Positions 1-8,053 of a stretch of 62,551 nucleotides of DNA are shown here, piece by piece. Every line of letters begins with the position of its first letter. Within the stretch, counting starts at the first letter, position 1. The stretch is from Burkholderiales bacterium (GTDB lineage Bacteria; Pseudomonadota; Gammaproteobacteria; Burkholderiales; Burkholderiaceae_C). The position numbers and the translations under genes are program-made. The stretch spans positions 1 to 62,551 of the forward strand of contig JAEKLF010000070.1 of NCBI GenBank assembly GCA_019509985.1, read 5' to 3'. The notes under the pieces are model-generated. The model saw only the letters and a list, made by a program, of their open reading frames with translations, was not told where the DNA came from and ran no database searches.

Positions 1-548
1 GCCATGACCTTGAGCCGCGACACCAGTTGTTCGGCCACCTGCGCGCTCTCGACCTGGCGCACCAGGGCCATCACGCCATCGACGCGGAAACGGATCACCG
101 CGCCGCGGGCCGTGCATTCGATATGGATGTCGGACGCCGTGTCCTGCAGCGCGTCGTAGATGGTCGCGTTGAGCAGGCGCACGACCGGGCTGGCCTGCTC
201 GGACAGAGCCAGCGCCGACAGCTCGTCGGTTTGAGCCTGGCCCTCGACCGCCGCGAGGGCGTCCTCGACATCGGACAGCGCGCGAAAATCCGCCTCGCCG
301 GCGCCGAGGAAATGCGTCACGGCCTCGGCCGAGCAGCGCTGCCAGCCCACCGGCGCATCCAGCCGCGACTCGACGCTCTGCAGCAGCATGCCGTCCAGCT
401 CGCGCTCGGCCAGCAGCACGCGGCGGTCAGCGGCGCCCACGGCCAGCACGGCGCGCCAGCGCTGCGCCTGGGCCTGCGGCCATTGCTCGAAGTCGAGGTG
501 CCAGGGGCCTTGCTCGGCCGGCAGCCAGTCCGCCAGCGTTGTCGTCAT
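1..548 (-). CDS. gspE: Type II secretion ATPase GspE, N-terminal part (cut by window edge)
   Basis: This is the first ~182 codons of the cytoplasmic secretion ATPase that powers pseudopilus assembly in type II secretion. The visible part holds the N-terminal domain and the start of the GspE/PilT core, with the family-typical stretch SPVVRLLNATIYDALQ followed by SDIHIE and RFRVDGVM at about residues 120-160. The Walker motifs lie beyond the window. The ATG (548-546) overlaps the gspF stop by four bases (ATGA), so translation is probably coupled. The order G-F-E on one strand is that of a gsp operon. A type IV pilus PilB homologue is less likely because a pseudopilin gspG is in the same operon. 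Confidence 0.88.
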   Translation of the reverse strand, partial: MTTTLADWLPAEQGPWHLDFEQWPQAQAQRWRAVLAVGAADRRVLLAERELDGMLLQSVESRLDAPVGWQRCSAEAVTHFLGAGEADFRALSDVEDALAAVEGQAQTDELSALALSEQASPVVRLLNATIYDALQDTASDIHIECTARGAVIRFRVDGVMALVRQVESAQVAEQLVSRLKVM

Positions 549-1738
549 TGCACCTGCTCCACCAGCTGGAAGATCGGCAAATACATCAGCACGATGATTC
601 CGCCGATCAGCACGCCCATGATGAGCATCAGCGCCGGGTTCACGAGGCGTGACAGCAGGTCGGTCAGCCGCGCGGCCTCTTCGTCGTGGAAGGCCGCGGC
701 GCGCTCCAGCATGCTCGCGACCTCGCCGCTGCGCTCGCCGACGCGCAGCATGCGGCGCGCGACCGGCGTGGCGAGATCCTGGGCATCGAAGGCGGTGGAC
801 AGGCGCTCGCCGCGCTCGATCTGCGCGGCTGCGGCCTGCACGGCCTCACGCCAGGGGGCGGCGACCACATCGACCACGATCTTCAACGCCGCCAGCGCCG
901 GCACGCCCGAGGCCAGCAGCATCGCCAGCGAACGGTACAGCCGCGCCAATGCCAGCACGCGCAGGCGCGGGCCCAGGCCCGGCAGCGTCCACAGCGCGGC
1001 ATGGGCTCGCTGGCGCACGACGGGCTGGCGCAGCAGCGCAAAGATCACGAAGGCGACGGCCGCGATGCCGCCGATGACCAGGCCGGGATGCGCACCGGCC
1101 GTCTGCCCGAACTCGATCAGCACGCGGGACGCCCAGGGCAGGTCGCCGCGGGTCTGCTCCAGGATGCCGGCGAAGCGCGGCAACACGTAGAGCAGCAGGA
1201 AGAGGATGACGAGCGAGCCGACGCCGAGCAGCATCAGCGGGTAGACGAGCGCGGCGACGAGGCGCGAGCGCAGCATGTCGACCCAGCCGAGATAGCGGGC
1301 GTGCTGGGCCAGCGCGGTGGAGAGCTGGCCGGTGCGCTCGTTGGCGGCGACGATGGCGCACAGCAGTTCGTCGAAGGCCTGGGGCTGCTGGCGCAATGCC
1401 ATCGACAGCGGCTGGCCCTGCTCGATCTGCGCGATGACGGCGTCCAGCGCCGCGCGCACGCCGGGCTGGCCTTCCTTCTCGCGCAGCGTGTTCAGGGCTT
1501 CCAGCAGCGCGATGCCGGCGTCCAGCAGCACCGCGAGTTCCTGGCTGAACAGCTGCAGCGGAAAGCGGGCGTTGCGCCGCCAGGGTTTCGCGCTGTCGCT
1601 CGCGGCGATTTCCCGCGCCTCCAGCACATGCTGCGGCGGCACGCCCAGCACCGCGGCCACGGCGGCGCGGTCGGGCGCTTCGACGCGCTCGGTGCTGACG
1701 GCGCCCGCACGCAGCACGCGGGTCTGGAACTGCGGCAC
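545..1738 (-). CDS. gspF: Type II secretion inner-membrane platform protein GspF
   Basis: This is the polytopic inner-membrane platform protein linking the GspE ATPase to pseudopilus assembly. The 397-aa length is usual for GspF. Two repeated T2SSF domains are visible at about residues 60-190 and 260-390, each followed by hydrophobic segments (one around LVILFLLLYVLPRF, another near the C-terminus at LMLIMGVLIGGIIVLMYLP). The start is taken as GTG at 1738 (V-P-Q-F-Q-T-R), matching the family N-terminus. The reading frame stays open to 1990, but the upstream part is low-complexity sequence overlapping gspG antiparallel to nothing coding. The stop overlaps the gspE start. Confidence 0.9.
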   Translation of the reverse strand: MPQFQTRVLRAGAVSTERVEAPDRAAVAAVLGVPPQHVLEAREIAASDSAKPWRRNARFPLQLFSQELAVLLDAGIALLEALNTLREKEGQPGVRAALDAVIAQIEQGQPLSMALRQQPQAFDELLCAIVAANERTGQLSTALAQHARYLGWVDMLRSRLVAALVYPLMLLGVGSLVILFLLLYVLPRFAGILEQTRGDLPWASRVLIEFGQTAGAHPGLVIGGIAAVAFVIFALLRQPVVRQRAHAALWTLPGLGPRLRVLALARLYRSLAMLLASGVPALAALKIVVDVVAAPWREAVQAAAAQIERGERLSTAFDAQDLATPVARRMLRVGERSGEVASMLERAAAFHDEEAARLTDLLSRLVNPALMLIMGVLIGGIIVLMYLPIFQLVEQVQ

Positions 1739-1740
1739 GG

Positions 1741-1840
1741 CGGTCAGCGCCGCGCGGCCGCCCGAAGGCGCTGACGGGCTTCCTCGAGGGGCAGAGAGCG
1801 AAGCGAGCGTGGGGGCCACATGTCCGGCTACCAGGAAGTG
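1741..1840 (-). repeat. GC-rich intergenic repeat between gspG and gspF
   Basis: The gap between gspG and gspF holds, on the transcribed strand, ATGTGGCCCCCACGCTCGC followed by a CTCGAG-centred hairpin and GCGCCTTCGGGCGGCC. From memory this resembles dispersed intergenic elements of Burkholderiales. It has some word sharing (a CCACATGTCC block) with the copy at 30990-31183 but is not a full member of the family at 4053, 9176 and 11131. It interrupts the operon without any recognisable terminator T-run. Confidence 0.4.
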
Positions 1841-2250
1841 AGGTCGGCGTCCTCGCCCTCGCCGCCCGGGCGGCCGTCGCGGCCGAAGGACAGCAGGTCG
1901 TATTCGCCATGTTCGCCCGGCGCGCGGTACTGGTAGTCGTTGCCCCAGGGATCCTTGGGCAGTGCCTTGGCCAGATACGGCCCAGCCCACTTCGGCTCGT
2001 CGGCCGGCTTGGTGTTCAGCACCGCCAGGCCCTGCTCGGTGCTCGGATAGTGGCCGACGTCGAGGCGGTACTGGTCCAGCGCCTTGGTCAGCGCGTCGAT
2101 CTGGGCCTTGGCCGCCTTGACTTCGCTCTTGCCGATCTGGCCGAAGAACTTGGGGCCGACATAGCCCGCGAGCAAGCCGATGATGACCATGACGACGAGC
2201 AGTTCAAGCAGCGTGAAGCCGCGGGTGCGGACGGGAGAGGATCGGGACAT
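1828..2250 (-). CDS. gspG: Type II secretion major pseudopilin GspG
   Basis: The 140-aa protein is the major pseudopilin of the type II secretion pseudopilus. The N-terminus carries a short basic leader ending in RTRG, cleaved by prepilin peptidase before F-T-L-L-E. Glu at +5 and a hydrophobic helix (LLVVMVIIGLLAGYV) follow. The C-terminal part has the GspG signatures KALPKDPWGNDYQY and a closing calcium-loop-like DLLSFGRDGRPGGEGEDAD. The ATG at 2250 is chosen because it gives the normal leader length; an upstream ATG at 2286 would add 12 residues. It is the first gene of the visible gsp group. Confidence 0.93.
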   Translation of the reverse strand: MSRSSPVRTRGFTLLELLVVMVIIGLLAGYVGPKFFGQIGKSEVKAAKAQIDALTKALDQYRLDVGHYPSTEQGLAVLNTKPADEPKWAGPYLAKALPKDPWGNDYQYRAPGEHGEYDLLSFGRDGRPGGEGEDADLTSW

Positions 2251-2365
2251 GGTCGGGCGGGGTACAGCGGGAGGGCGACTGTTCATCGGCGGGCGGCGCC
2301 CGGCAATCGGGATTTGACCGACCCGCATTCTCAGGGGACGGCCGTGACGGTTCGTTCCGGCCCGG

Positions 2366-3778
2366 TCACGACGACTGCGCCAGCGTGCAGGTATTGGCGG
2401 CGTTGTCCGGGCAAGGCCCCTGCCAGCGGATCTGCGCGGCCGCGGCCGGCGGCAGCGGTGAGCGGCCGTCCAGCGGCTGGCCACGCGTGCCGGTGAATTC
2501 GGCCAGCGTGGTCCAGGTCGTGCCGCCGGCCAGGCGGTACTGCAGGGTGTAACGGCTGCCGGGGCGCAGGCTGCGTGTCTTGATCTGGTATTCGCCGGCG
2601 ACGATGGCAAAGCTCGGCGTGTCACGGAAGGGCTGGGCCAGCGGTTCGCCGACGAACAGGCCCTGACCCGGCCATTGCACGGCCTTCCAATAGGCCTCGA
2701 TGGCCGTCGCGCCGCGCCAGTACTGGTCGATGAGTACCGACGCGCGCGAGAACTTCTGCTGCAGGTTGCAGGGCTCTTCCACCGTGCCGTAGCTGGCCGT
2801 CGCGCCGGCGTCCAGCCAGGCGGTGATGGGCATTTGGCCGTTGCCGTTCGGCAGGTGGCCGCCCGTGGAGGTCAGCGTGTCGGCCAGCGCGCCGGGACGA
2901 AACTGGATCGTCGACAGATTGGCGACACTGGCGAGCCCCGTCAGGTAGAAGAGCACGTCGCTTTTGCCGGACAGCGAATTGGCGCTGGCCGGGCCGAGGA
3001 CGTTGTCCACGTCGTTCAGCTTCAGCGCGCTGCCCCAGGCCGCGGGCAGCGACGAGAAGTCCGTCCAGCGCACGCTGCGGTCGCTGTCGGTCGTGCGCAC
3101 CAGCCAGCCGTCGCCCGCCGGCAGCGTCGCATCGGCGGCGACGCCGCGGTCGATCAGCGCCTTGGCGGCATCCAGCGTGCGGGCACCCAGCAGCATGGAT
3201 GGGCGCAGCTGCAGCTCGGCCTGCGGCCGGCGGGATTCGCTGTCGTACAGCGGCGACGCGGCCGTCGGCGCGCAGGCGCTGGTCGCGGGGCTGGGGTTGC
3301 AGTAGCGGGTGTCGAAACCCAGGGCCATGGCGCTCGTGATGCCCATGCTGCAGGCGCCCGTGACGCGGCTGGGCGCGGCCCAGGCCAGCAAGGTGGCCTG
3401 GGCGCCGGGCGCCGTGGCCGCCAATTTGGCGTCGATGTCGGATTTGAGCAACGCAAAGTCGGCTGCCGTGATCGAGTCGCTGGCGGTGTTGACCTTCACC
3501 CGGATCAGGTTGGTGGCCGGCACGCCGCGGGCCGCCAGATAAGCCGCGCCGATGGCCTCGCTGAGGGTGTCGCCCTCGGCCACGACCACGGCCAGGTCGG
3601 CCGGCGCGAGGCCGCTCGTGGGCAGCGTCAGGGTCAGTGTCTGCCCTATGCCGCCGCCCGCTGTAACGCCCCCGCCGCCGGCGCCGCCGCCGGTGTCTGT
3701 ACCGCCACCACCGCCGCCGCCGCAAGCGCTCAACAGGGTCAGCAGCAGCGGCAACAACAAGCGGTTCTGGCGGGGCAT
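2366..3778 (-). CDS. TIGR03790-type secreted lipoprotein of unknown function
   Basis: The 470-aa protein starts with a lipoprotein signal (MPRQNRLLLPLLLTLLSAC, lipobox LSAC). A long Gly/Thr linker (about residues 21-45) then leads into a mature domain. The block DLAVVVAEGDTLSEAIGAAY followed by LAARGVPATNLIRV resembles the TIGR03790 family, whose members tie AVVVNxxS-like strands to residue-rich loops; no enzymatic role is established. Cysteines are present in the mature part and could form disulfides, in keeping with an exported protein. The ATG at 3778 is chosen for the signal peptide; the frame stays open upstream to 4009. It lies 115 bases upstream of gspG on the same strand, so it may be a secreted or surface partner, but this is inference. 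Confidence 0.7.
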   Translation of the reverse strand: MPRQNRLLLPLLLTLLSACGGGGGGGTDTGGGAGGGGVTAGGGIGQTLTLTLPTSGLAPADLAVVVAEGDTLSEAIGAAYLAARGVPATNLIRVKVNTASDSITAADFALLKSDIDAKLAATAPGAQATLLAWAAPSRVTGACSMGITSAMALGFDTRYCNPSPATSACAPTAASPLYDSESRRPQAELQLRPSMLLGARTLDAAKALIDRGVAADATLPAGDGWLVRTTDSDRSVRWTDFSSLPAAWGSALKLNDVDNVLGPASANSLSGKSDVLFYLTGLASVANLSTIQFRPGALADTLTSTGGHLPNGNGQMPITAWLDAGATASYGTVEEPCNLQQKFSRASVLIDQYWRGATAIEAYWKAVQWPGQGLFVGEPLAQPFRDTPSFAIVAGEYQIKTRSLRPGSRYTLQYRLAGGTTWTTLAEFTGTRGQPLDGRSPLPPAAAAQIRWQGPCPDNAANTCTLAQSS

Positions 3779-4016
3779 GGCGCGATTCTCCCCGCGGACG
3801 GCACCATCTTTCTCGCACGCTTTTGGGGCATCGCCGCACCTTTCGCGGCCCGCGAACTCGGGCTTACCCCAGTGCCGTGCACCGCAGCGGGGCAATACAT
3901 TCTGACCACTCGACGCGGTTCCGGGCTCTGGTCCAGGACCGCCGGGCGGGTTGTGAGGAGACAAGACAAGCGACAAGCGCATACGGTTGCTTCGTAACCC
4001 CGAAGACAATCAGACC
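3779..4016. other. Intergenic region, possible small RNA locus upstream of an orphan terminator
   Basis: No convincing ORF is present. On the minus strand this must hold the promoter of the lipoprotein gene. On the plus strand it ends in a strong intrinsic terminator, although no plus-strand gene precedes it. It contains three ACAAG words around 3960-3975 and a small CTTCG...CGAAG hairpin near 3990-4006. A plus-strand small RNA ending at 4050 would explain the terminator, but I see no clear sigma-70 promoter for it. Confidence 0.3.
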
Positions 4017-4050
4017 GGCCACCAAGGCACCCCTTGGTGGCCGTTTTTCT
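4017..4050 (+). terminator. Intrinsic terminator without an obvious upstream gene
   Basis: An 11-bp perfect stem (GGCCACCAAGG at 4017-4027 and CCTTGGTGGCC at 4032-4042, loop CACC) is followed by GTTTTTCTTT. The T-run is only on the plus strand, so it ends plus-strand transcripts. The nearest upstream gene is on the opposite strand. Confidence 0.8.
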
Positions 4051-4052
4051 TT

Positions 4053-4187
4053 GGCCCCTCGCCCGGATCGCCGCGCTGAACGCGGGCGAGCCGGTCGGTC
4101 CCCCGCGGGGACGGCGGTGCTTGCCGGATCGACCGGCAAGCACGTCGCCTGACGGGCCGGCTTGGGAGCGGCCCTGCGCTCGGCCCG
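4053..4187 (+). repeat. Structured intergenic repeat, copy A
   Basis: First copy of a ~140-bp element also found at 9176-9312, 11131-11270 and 30990-31183. It contains CTGAACGC, hairpin H1 (GTCCCC-CGC-GGGGAC, 4098-4112), hairpin H2 (GTGCTTGCCGG / CCGGCAAGCAC, 4117-4143), hairpin H3 (GGGCCG / CGGCCC, 4154-4174) and the closing word GCGCTCGGCCC. Its orientation is that of the downstream permease gene, whose ATG lies 38 bases further on. Confidence 0.75.
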
Positions 4188-4225
4188 AAAAGGGCACTAC
4201 CGCCGCGTTTTACTGGATCAAAGGC

Positions 4226-4987
4226 ATGCTCGAACTCGCTACCGTCGCCGCCGCCTCCCTGCTCGCAGGCTTCATCGACGCGGTGGCCGGCGGCGGTGGA
4301 CTGGTGCTGGTGCCGGCCCTGTTCAGCACCTACCCGGGCGCGGCCCCCGCGACGCTGCTGGGCACGAACAAGGGCGCGTCCATCTGGGGGACGGGCTGGG
4401 CCACGCTGCAGTACGTGAAGCGCGTCGACCTGCCCTGGCGCCGCCTGATGCCGGCGGCCGTGCTGGCGGGCGTGGGCAGTTTCTGCGGCGCCTGGGCGCT
4501 GACCCTCATCAGCCCCGACGGCCTGCGCAAGGCACTGCCGCTGGTGCTGCTGGCCGTGCTCGTCTACACGCTGGCCAAGAAGGACCTCGGCCGGGAGCAC
4601 ACGCCACGCTTCACCGGCCGCGCCGAGATGGCGGTGGCCGGCGGCATCGCGCTGGCCGTGGGCTTCTACGACGGCTTCTTCGGCCCTGGCACCGGCAGCT
4701 TCTTCGTCTTCCTGTTCGTGCGGTTGCTGGGTTACGACTTCCTGCACGCGTCGGCCACGGCCAAGCTGATGAACCTGCTGACGAACGCGTTCGCCATCGT
4801 GCTGTTCGTCAGCAAGGGCCATTTCTGGTGGCAGGTCGCCGCCGTGATGGCCGTGACCAACGTCGTCGGCAGCCTGCTGGGCACCCGGCTGGCCCTCAAG
4901 CACGGCGCCGGCTTCGTGCGCGGTGTCTTTGTCATCGTCGTTGGCGTCCTCATCCTCAAAACAGCCTGGGACGCCTTCTTCCGCTGA
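4226..4987 (+). CDS. TSUP (TauE/SafE) family membrane permease
   Basis: The 253-aa integral membrane protein belongs to the TSUP/TauE-SafE family, often linked to export or import of sulfonates, sulfite and other small anions. It shows the duplicated family signature: GFIDAVAGGGG(L) near residue 14 and GFYDGFFGPGTGSFF near residue 150, each opening a bundle of about four transmembrane helices. The ATG at 4226 gives the normal N-terminus; the frame is open to 4034 but that part is repeat A. Substrate cannot be read from sequence. The next gene begins 36 bases downstream on the same strand. Confidence 0.88.
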   Translation: MLELATVAAASLLAGFIDAVAGGGGLVLVPALFSTYPGAAPATLLGTNKGASIWGTGWATLQYVKRVDLPWRRLMPAAVLAGVGSFCGAWALTLISPDGLRKALPLVLLAVLVYTLAKKDLGREHTPRFTGRAEMAVAGGIALAVGFYDGFFGPGTGSFFVFLFVRLLGYDFLHASATAKLMNLLTNAFAIVLFVSKGHFWWQVAAVMAVTNVVGSLLGTRLALKHGAGFVRGVFVIVVGVLILKTAWDAFFR

Positions 4988-5023
4988 TCTACCATCGGAC
5001 ATTCCCTAGCGCTTTCACTCACC

Positions 5024-5842
5024 ATGCCCGTCGATCCTCAACTGCGCAATCTGGACATCGAGATCCCGACCCAGCCCGAGGTCCTGGTCAAGCTCTCGCT
5101 GCTGATGGCAGCCGAGGACATCGACCTGCAGGCCATGTCGGCCCTGGTCGAGACCGACATGGCCCTGGCGGCCGCCGTCATGAAGGCGGTCAATTCCTCG
5201 CTTTACGGCCTGCGCGGCCGCGTGCAGACCGTGCACCAGGCGCTGACCTACCTGGGCATGCGCGAGGTCGCGGCCATCACCTTCGAGATGGGCCTGCGGG
5301 CCGCCTTCCCGGCCGCGGCCGAGCTGGAGTCGGTGTGGTCGCGTGCCTCGCAGCGCGGCCTGCTGATGGGCCGCATGGGCCAGATGCTGGGCGTGGACCC
5401 CTGGGCCGCGCACTCGGCCGGCCTGTTCGAGGAATGCGGCAAGGCCGTGCTCTACCGCCATGCGCCCACGCACTATCCCGCGATGCTGCGCGCCGCACCG
5501 CGCGACACCGAGCTCGTCGAGCTCGAGAAGACGGCCTTCGGCGTCAGCCACGACGCGCTGGGCGCGGCACTGTGCGAGAGCTGGGGCCTGGCGCCCGCGG
5601 CCGTCGCCAGTGTGCGCTACCACGTCGAGATCCAGGCCACGCTGACGATGCCCGAGAGCCTGGCGCGGCGCAGCGTCGCCGCGATCTCGACGGTGGCCTG
5701 GGCGCTGCTGAGCCATCCCGACCAGCTCGACGACATCGCCAGCCAGATCGCCCCCCAGGCGCAGCTGGACGAGACCCTGGTGCTGCGCGCCGCGCGCCGG
5801 GTGAATGAGCAGCTGATGGCCGCTCAAGAACACGGCCGCTGA
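5024..5842 (+). CDS. HDOD-domain signalling protein
   Basis: The 272-aa protein is one HDOD domain (PF08668-type, a degenerate relative of HD phosphohydrolases). Recognisable parts are the opening LPxxPEVLVKL-like segment (IPTQPEVLVKLSLLM), the block DMALAAAVMKAVNSSLYGL and the core QALTYLGMREVAAI. The metal-binding His-Asp pair of true HD enzymes is not evident. HDOD proteins act as scaffolds in bacterial signalling rather than as enzymes. Two diguanylate cyclases follow within 4 kb, which suggests, without proving it, a role in cyclic-di-GMP output. Confidence 0.85.
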   Translation: MPVDPQLRNLDIEIPTQPEVLVKLSLLMAAEDIDLQAMSALVETDMALAAAVMKAVNSSLYGLRGRVQTVHQALTYLGMREVAAITFEMGLRAAFPAAAELESVWSRASQRGLLMGRMGQMLGVDPWAAHSAGLFEECGKAVLYRHAPTHYPAMLRAAPRDTELVELEKTAFGVSHDALGAALCESWGLAPAAVASVRYHVEIQATLTMPESLARRSVAAISTVAWALLSHPDQLDDIASQIAPQAQLDETLVLRAARRVNEQLMAAQEHGR

Positions 5843-5890
5843 AGGCAGCATCCGCCTGCTGCGCGGGCACATGGCGGGCCTGCGCTGCTC

Positions 5891-5908
5891 GCCGTACGGG
5901 CGTACGGC
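5891..5908. repeat. Perfect hairpin between convergent genes
   Basis: GCCGTACG / CGTACGGC arms of 8 bp with a GG spacer stand in the 127-base gap between the convergent HDOD and cyclase genes. There is no T-run on either strand, so it is at best a weak bidirectional terminator; it looks like part of a GC-rich intergenic element. Confidence 0.4.
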
Positions 5909-5969
5909 TCCGCTGCTCAACCCACCCTGCGCCCGCTCGCGACGGCGGCGGCCACCTTCAGCCAGTTTT

Positions 5970-6956
5970 TCAGGCAGCCAGGCTGAGGCGGTCCCGGCCG
6001 GCGTGCTTGGCGATGTAGAGCGCCTCATCGGCCGCCTGCAGCAGCGCCTGCGCGCTCAGGTAGGGGTGGGCCGGGCTGGCTGCTGAAAGGCCCACGCTGA
6101 GCGTCAGGCTGCCATGGCCGTCGGGCAGGCGCAGCGAGCGGAGCTCGTCGCGCAATGACTCCAGCACGCCCTGCGCCTCGGCCATGCCAAAGCCGGGCAG
6201 CAGCGCCACGAACTCCTCGCCACCCAGGCGCGCGACGACATCCGTGTCGCGCTTGAAGCGGTCGCTGAGCAGGGTCGCGACGCGCTGCAGGGCCAGGTCA
6301 CCGACGTCGGGGCCATGGGCGAGATTGAATTGCTTGAACTGGTCCAGGTCCAGCACGGCCAGGGCCAGCAGGCCGCGCTGGCGCTGGGCGCGCTTGAACT
6401 CGCGGCGCAGCGCCTCGTCGAAGGCGCGCTGGTTGGCGATGCCGGTCAGCTCGTCGGTGCGGGCCAGGCTGGCCAGCTCGCGCTGGTTGGCGTCGAGCGC
6501 GGCCTGGGCCTCCTGGAGCAAATAGCGCTGCTGGGCCAGCTCACGCTTGAGCTCGCGGGCGTTCTGGTCCTGCTGCCACAGCGAACCGCGGGCGCGCAGC
6601 ATCGCGTGGCCGATGCGGTCCAGCTCGGCCGCGAGGCCGGGCGCGGGTGCGGCGGCCTCAGGCGTCAGCGGCACGGGGGCGGATTCCATCGCCTCGCAGC
6701 CAGCCGCCAGCTGGCGCAGCGGGCGCAGCAGCAGCGCCTCGACGAGCAGCAGCTGGGCAGCGCTGAGCAACAGCACCAACCAGGCGGTGCGCGCCAGCCC
6801 CTCGCCCGGCGACTCGAAGCCGCCCAGGCTCCACTCGAAGACGGCGACGATCAGGCCCGTCAGCAGCGGCACGCCCAGTGTCAGCCGCAACCGCAGCGAT
6901 CCCAGGCGGCGCGGTACGGCGTGGTCCAGGGGTTCGGCAAGGGAATCGGTGGTCAT
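5970..6956 (-). CDS. Membrane-anchored diguanylate cyclase (GGDEF)
   Basis: The 328-aa protein has two hydrophobic segments near residues 25-45 and 60-85 (TM anchors), a coiled-coil-like Gln/Leu-rich stretch around 120-160, and a GGDEF domain from about 170 to the end. The active-site loop is GGEEF (about residue 245), an active variant. An RxxD inhibitory site (RDTD) stands five residues before it, so product inhibition by c-di-GMP is expected. DELTGIANQRAFDE is the usual domain start. The ATG at 6956 is preferred to a GTG at 6977. It converges on the HDOD gene. Confidence 0.9.
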   Translation of the reverse strand: MTTDSLAEPLDHAVPRRLGSLRLRLTLGVPLLTGLIVAVFEWSLGGFESPGEGLARTAWLVLLLSAAQLLLVEALLLRPLRQLAAGCEAMESAPVPLTPEAAAPAPGLAAELDRIGHAMLRARGSLWQQDQNARELKRELAQQRYLLQEAQAALDANQRELASLARTDELTGIANQRAFDEALRREFKRAQRQRGLLALAVLDLDQFKQFNLAHGPDVGDLALQRVATLLSDRFKRDTDVVARLGGEEFVALLPGFGMAEAQGVLESLRDELRSLRLPDGHGSLTLSVGLSAASPAHPYLSAQALLQAADEALYIAKHAGRDRLSLAA

Positions 6957-7056
6957 CTGTGGCGCGGACTGCGGCACAAATTGTCACGGCCTTCGCGGCG
7001 CAAACGCTCGGGGTTTGTCTGGGCGCGTGGACAACGCCCGGAGGGTTTTCCAGCCC

Positions 7057-7938
7057 TCAATACGGGACTTGATCGGACGGGTACTTCCAGAAGTCCTTGA
7101 GCAGGTAGTTCATCGGCAGGTTCAGCGCCGTGTTCTTGGGCGGGATGGGCTTCAGGAACCAGCGCTCGTAGATCGCATGAGCCTCGTGGCTGGCGATGAG
7201 GCGCTTCATCTCCTCGTCGACGATGGCCTTGAGCTCCGGGTCGTTCTTGGGCAGCACGATGGCCAGCGGCTCGATGGTCAGGAACTTGCCGACGACGCGG
7301 AACTTGGCCGCGTCGGGCCGCGCCGAGACGATGCCGTAGAGCAACACGTCGTCCATGACGAACCCGTCGGCCTGGCCGGCGGCCAGCATCTCCATGGCCT
7401 TGGCATGGTCGGGCGCCTCGAGGATGTTGATGTGCAGCGCGCGCTCGTTGTTGGCCTGGGTGATGGACTTCAGCGGCGTCGTGCCCTTGGTGGAGACCAT
7501 GGTCTTGCCGTCGAACTGAGCCAGATCGGTGATGCCGCTGTCGGCCCGCACCAGGTAGCGCGCGCCGGTGATGTAGTGCGGCACCGTGAACGCGACCTTC
7601 TCGCGGCGTTCGGCGTTGTTGGTCGTCGAGCCGCACTCCATGTCGGCCTTGCCGTCCACCACCATCTGGATGCGGTTGGCCGGCGTGACGAGCAGGAACT
7701 GCGGGTTCAGCTCCTTCATCTTCAGCTTCTTGCGCACCGCCTCGGAAAGCTTGAGGCACAGGTCCACCGCGTAGCCGACCGGGCGGCCGTCGGGCAGCAG
7801 GTAGCTGAAGGGCACGGAGGATTCGCGGTGGGCGAGCACGATGCGACCACTGGACTGGATGCGCTCCAGCGCAGGGCCGGCCTGGACGGGCATGGCCAGG
7901 GCCAGGCCGAGGCAGAGGATGGGCTGCAGGGTTTTCAT
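7057..7938 (-). CDS. Amino-acid-type ABC transporter substrate-binding protein (GltI-like)
   Basis: This 293-aa periplasmic binding protein has a cleavable signal peptide (MKTLQPILCLGLALAMPVQA). The mature part follows the SBP_bac_3 pattern: RIQSSGRIVLAHRESSVPFSY, then GYAVDLC near residue 55, and a C-terminal MKRLIASHEAHAIYERWF helix. Similarity is greatest to glutamate/aspartate-type GltI proteins. No permease or ATPase gene is adjacent, so it may serve a distant transporter or act as a sensor domain-like orphan. The ATG at 7938 is required for the signal peptide. Confidence 0.86.
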   Translation of the reverse strand: MKTLQPILCLGLALAMPVQAGPALERIQSSGRIVLAHRESSVPFSYLLPDGRPVGYAVDLCLKLSEAVRKKLKMKELNPQFLLVTPANRIQMVVDGKADMECGSTTNNAERREKVAFTVPHYITGARYLVRADSGITDLAQFDGKTMVSTKGTTPLKSITQANNERALHINILEAPDHAKAMEMLAAGQADGFVMDDVLLYGIVSARPDAAKFRVVGKFLTIEPLAIVLPKNDPELKAIVDEEMKRLIASHEAHAIYERWFLKPIPPKNTALNLPMNYLLKDFWKYPSDQVPY

Positions 7939-8053
7939 GGCCGGTCCATTGTGATTCAGACCCCTGGAGTGCGGCGCATGAAGTGCAGGATCCGGGCCAC
8001 GATGTTGCTGGCCGGGCCGGCGGGCAAGGTCTACGGCAGCCGCGGCGAGATGT

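Noticed and set aside
3955..3980. Triple ACAAG word as a possible regulatory iteron
   Set aside because: Three short copies with uneven spacing are too little to call a binding site or origin.
7939..8053. Possible short gene in the gap before the cyclase stop
   Set aside because: No start with a ribosome site and no conserved-looking sequence; it seems to be the promoter and leader area of the binding-protein gene.
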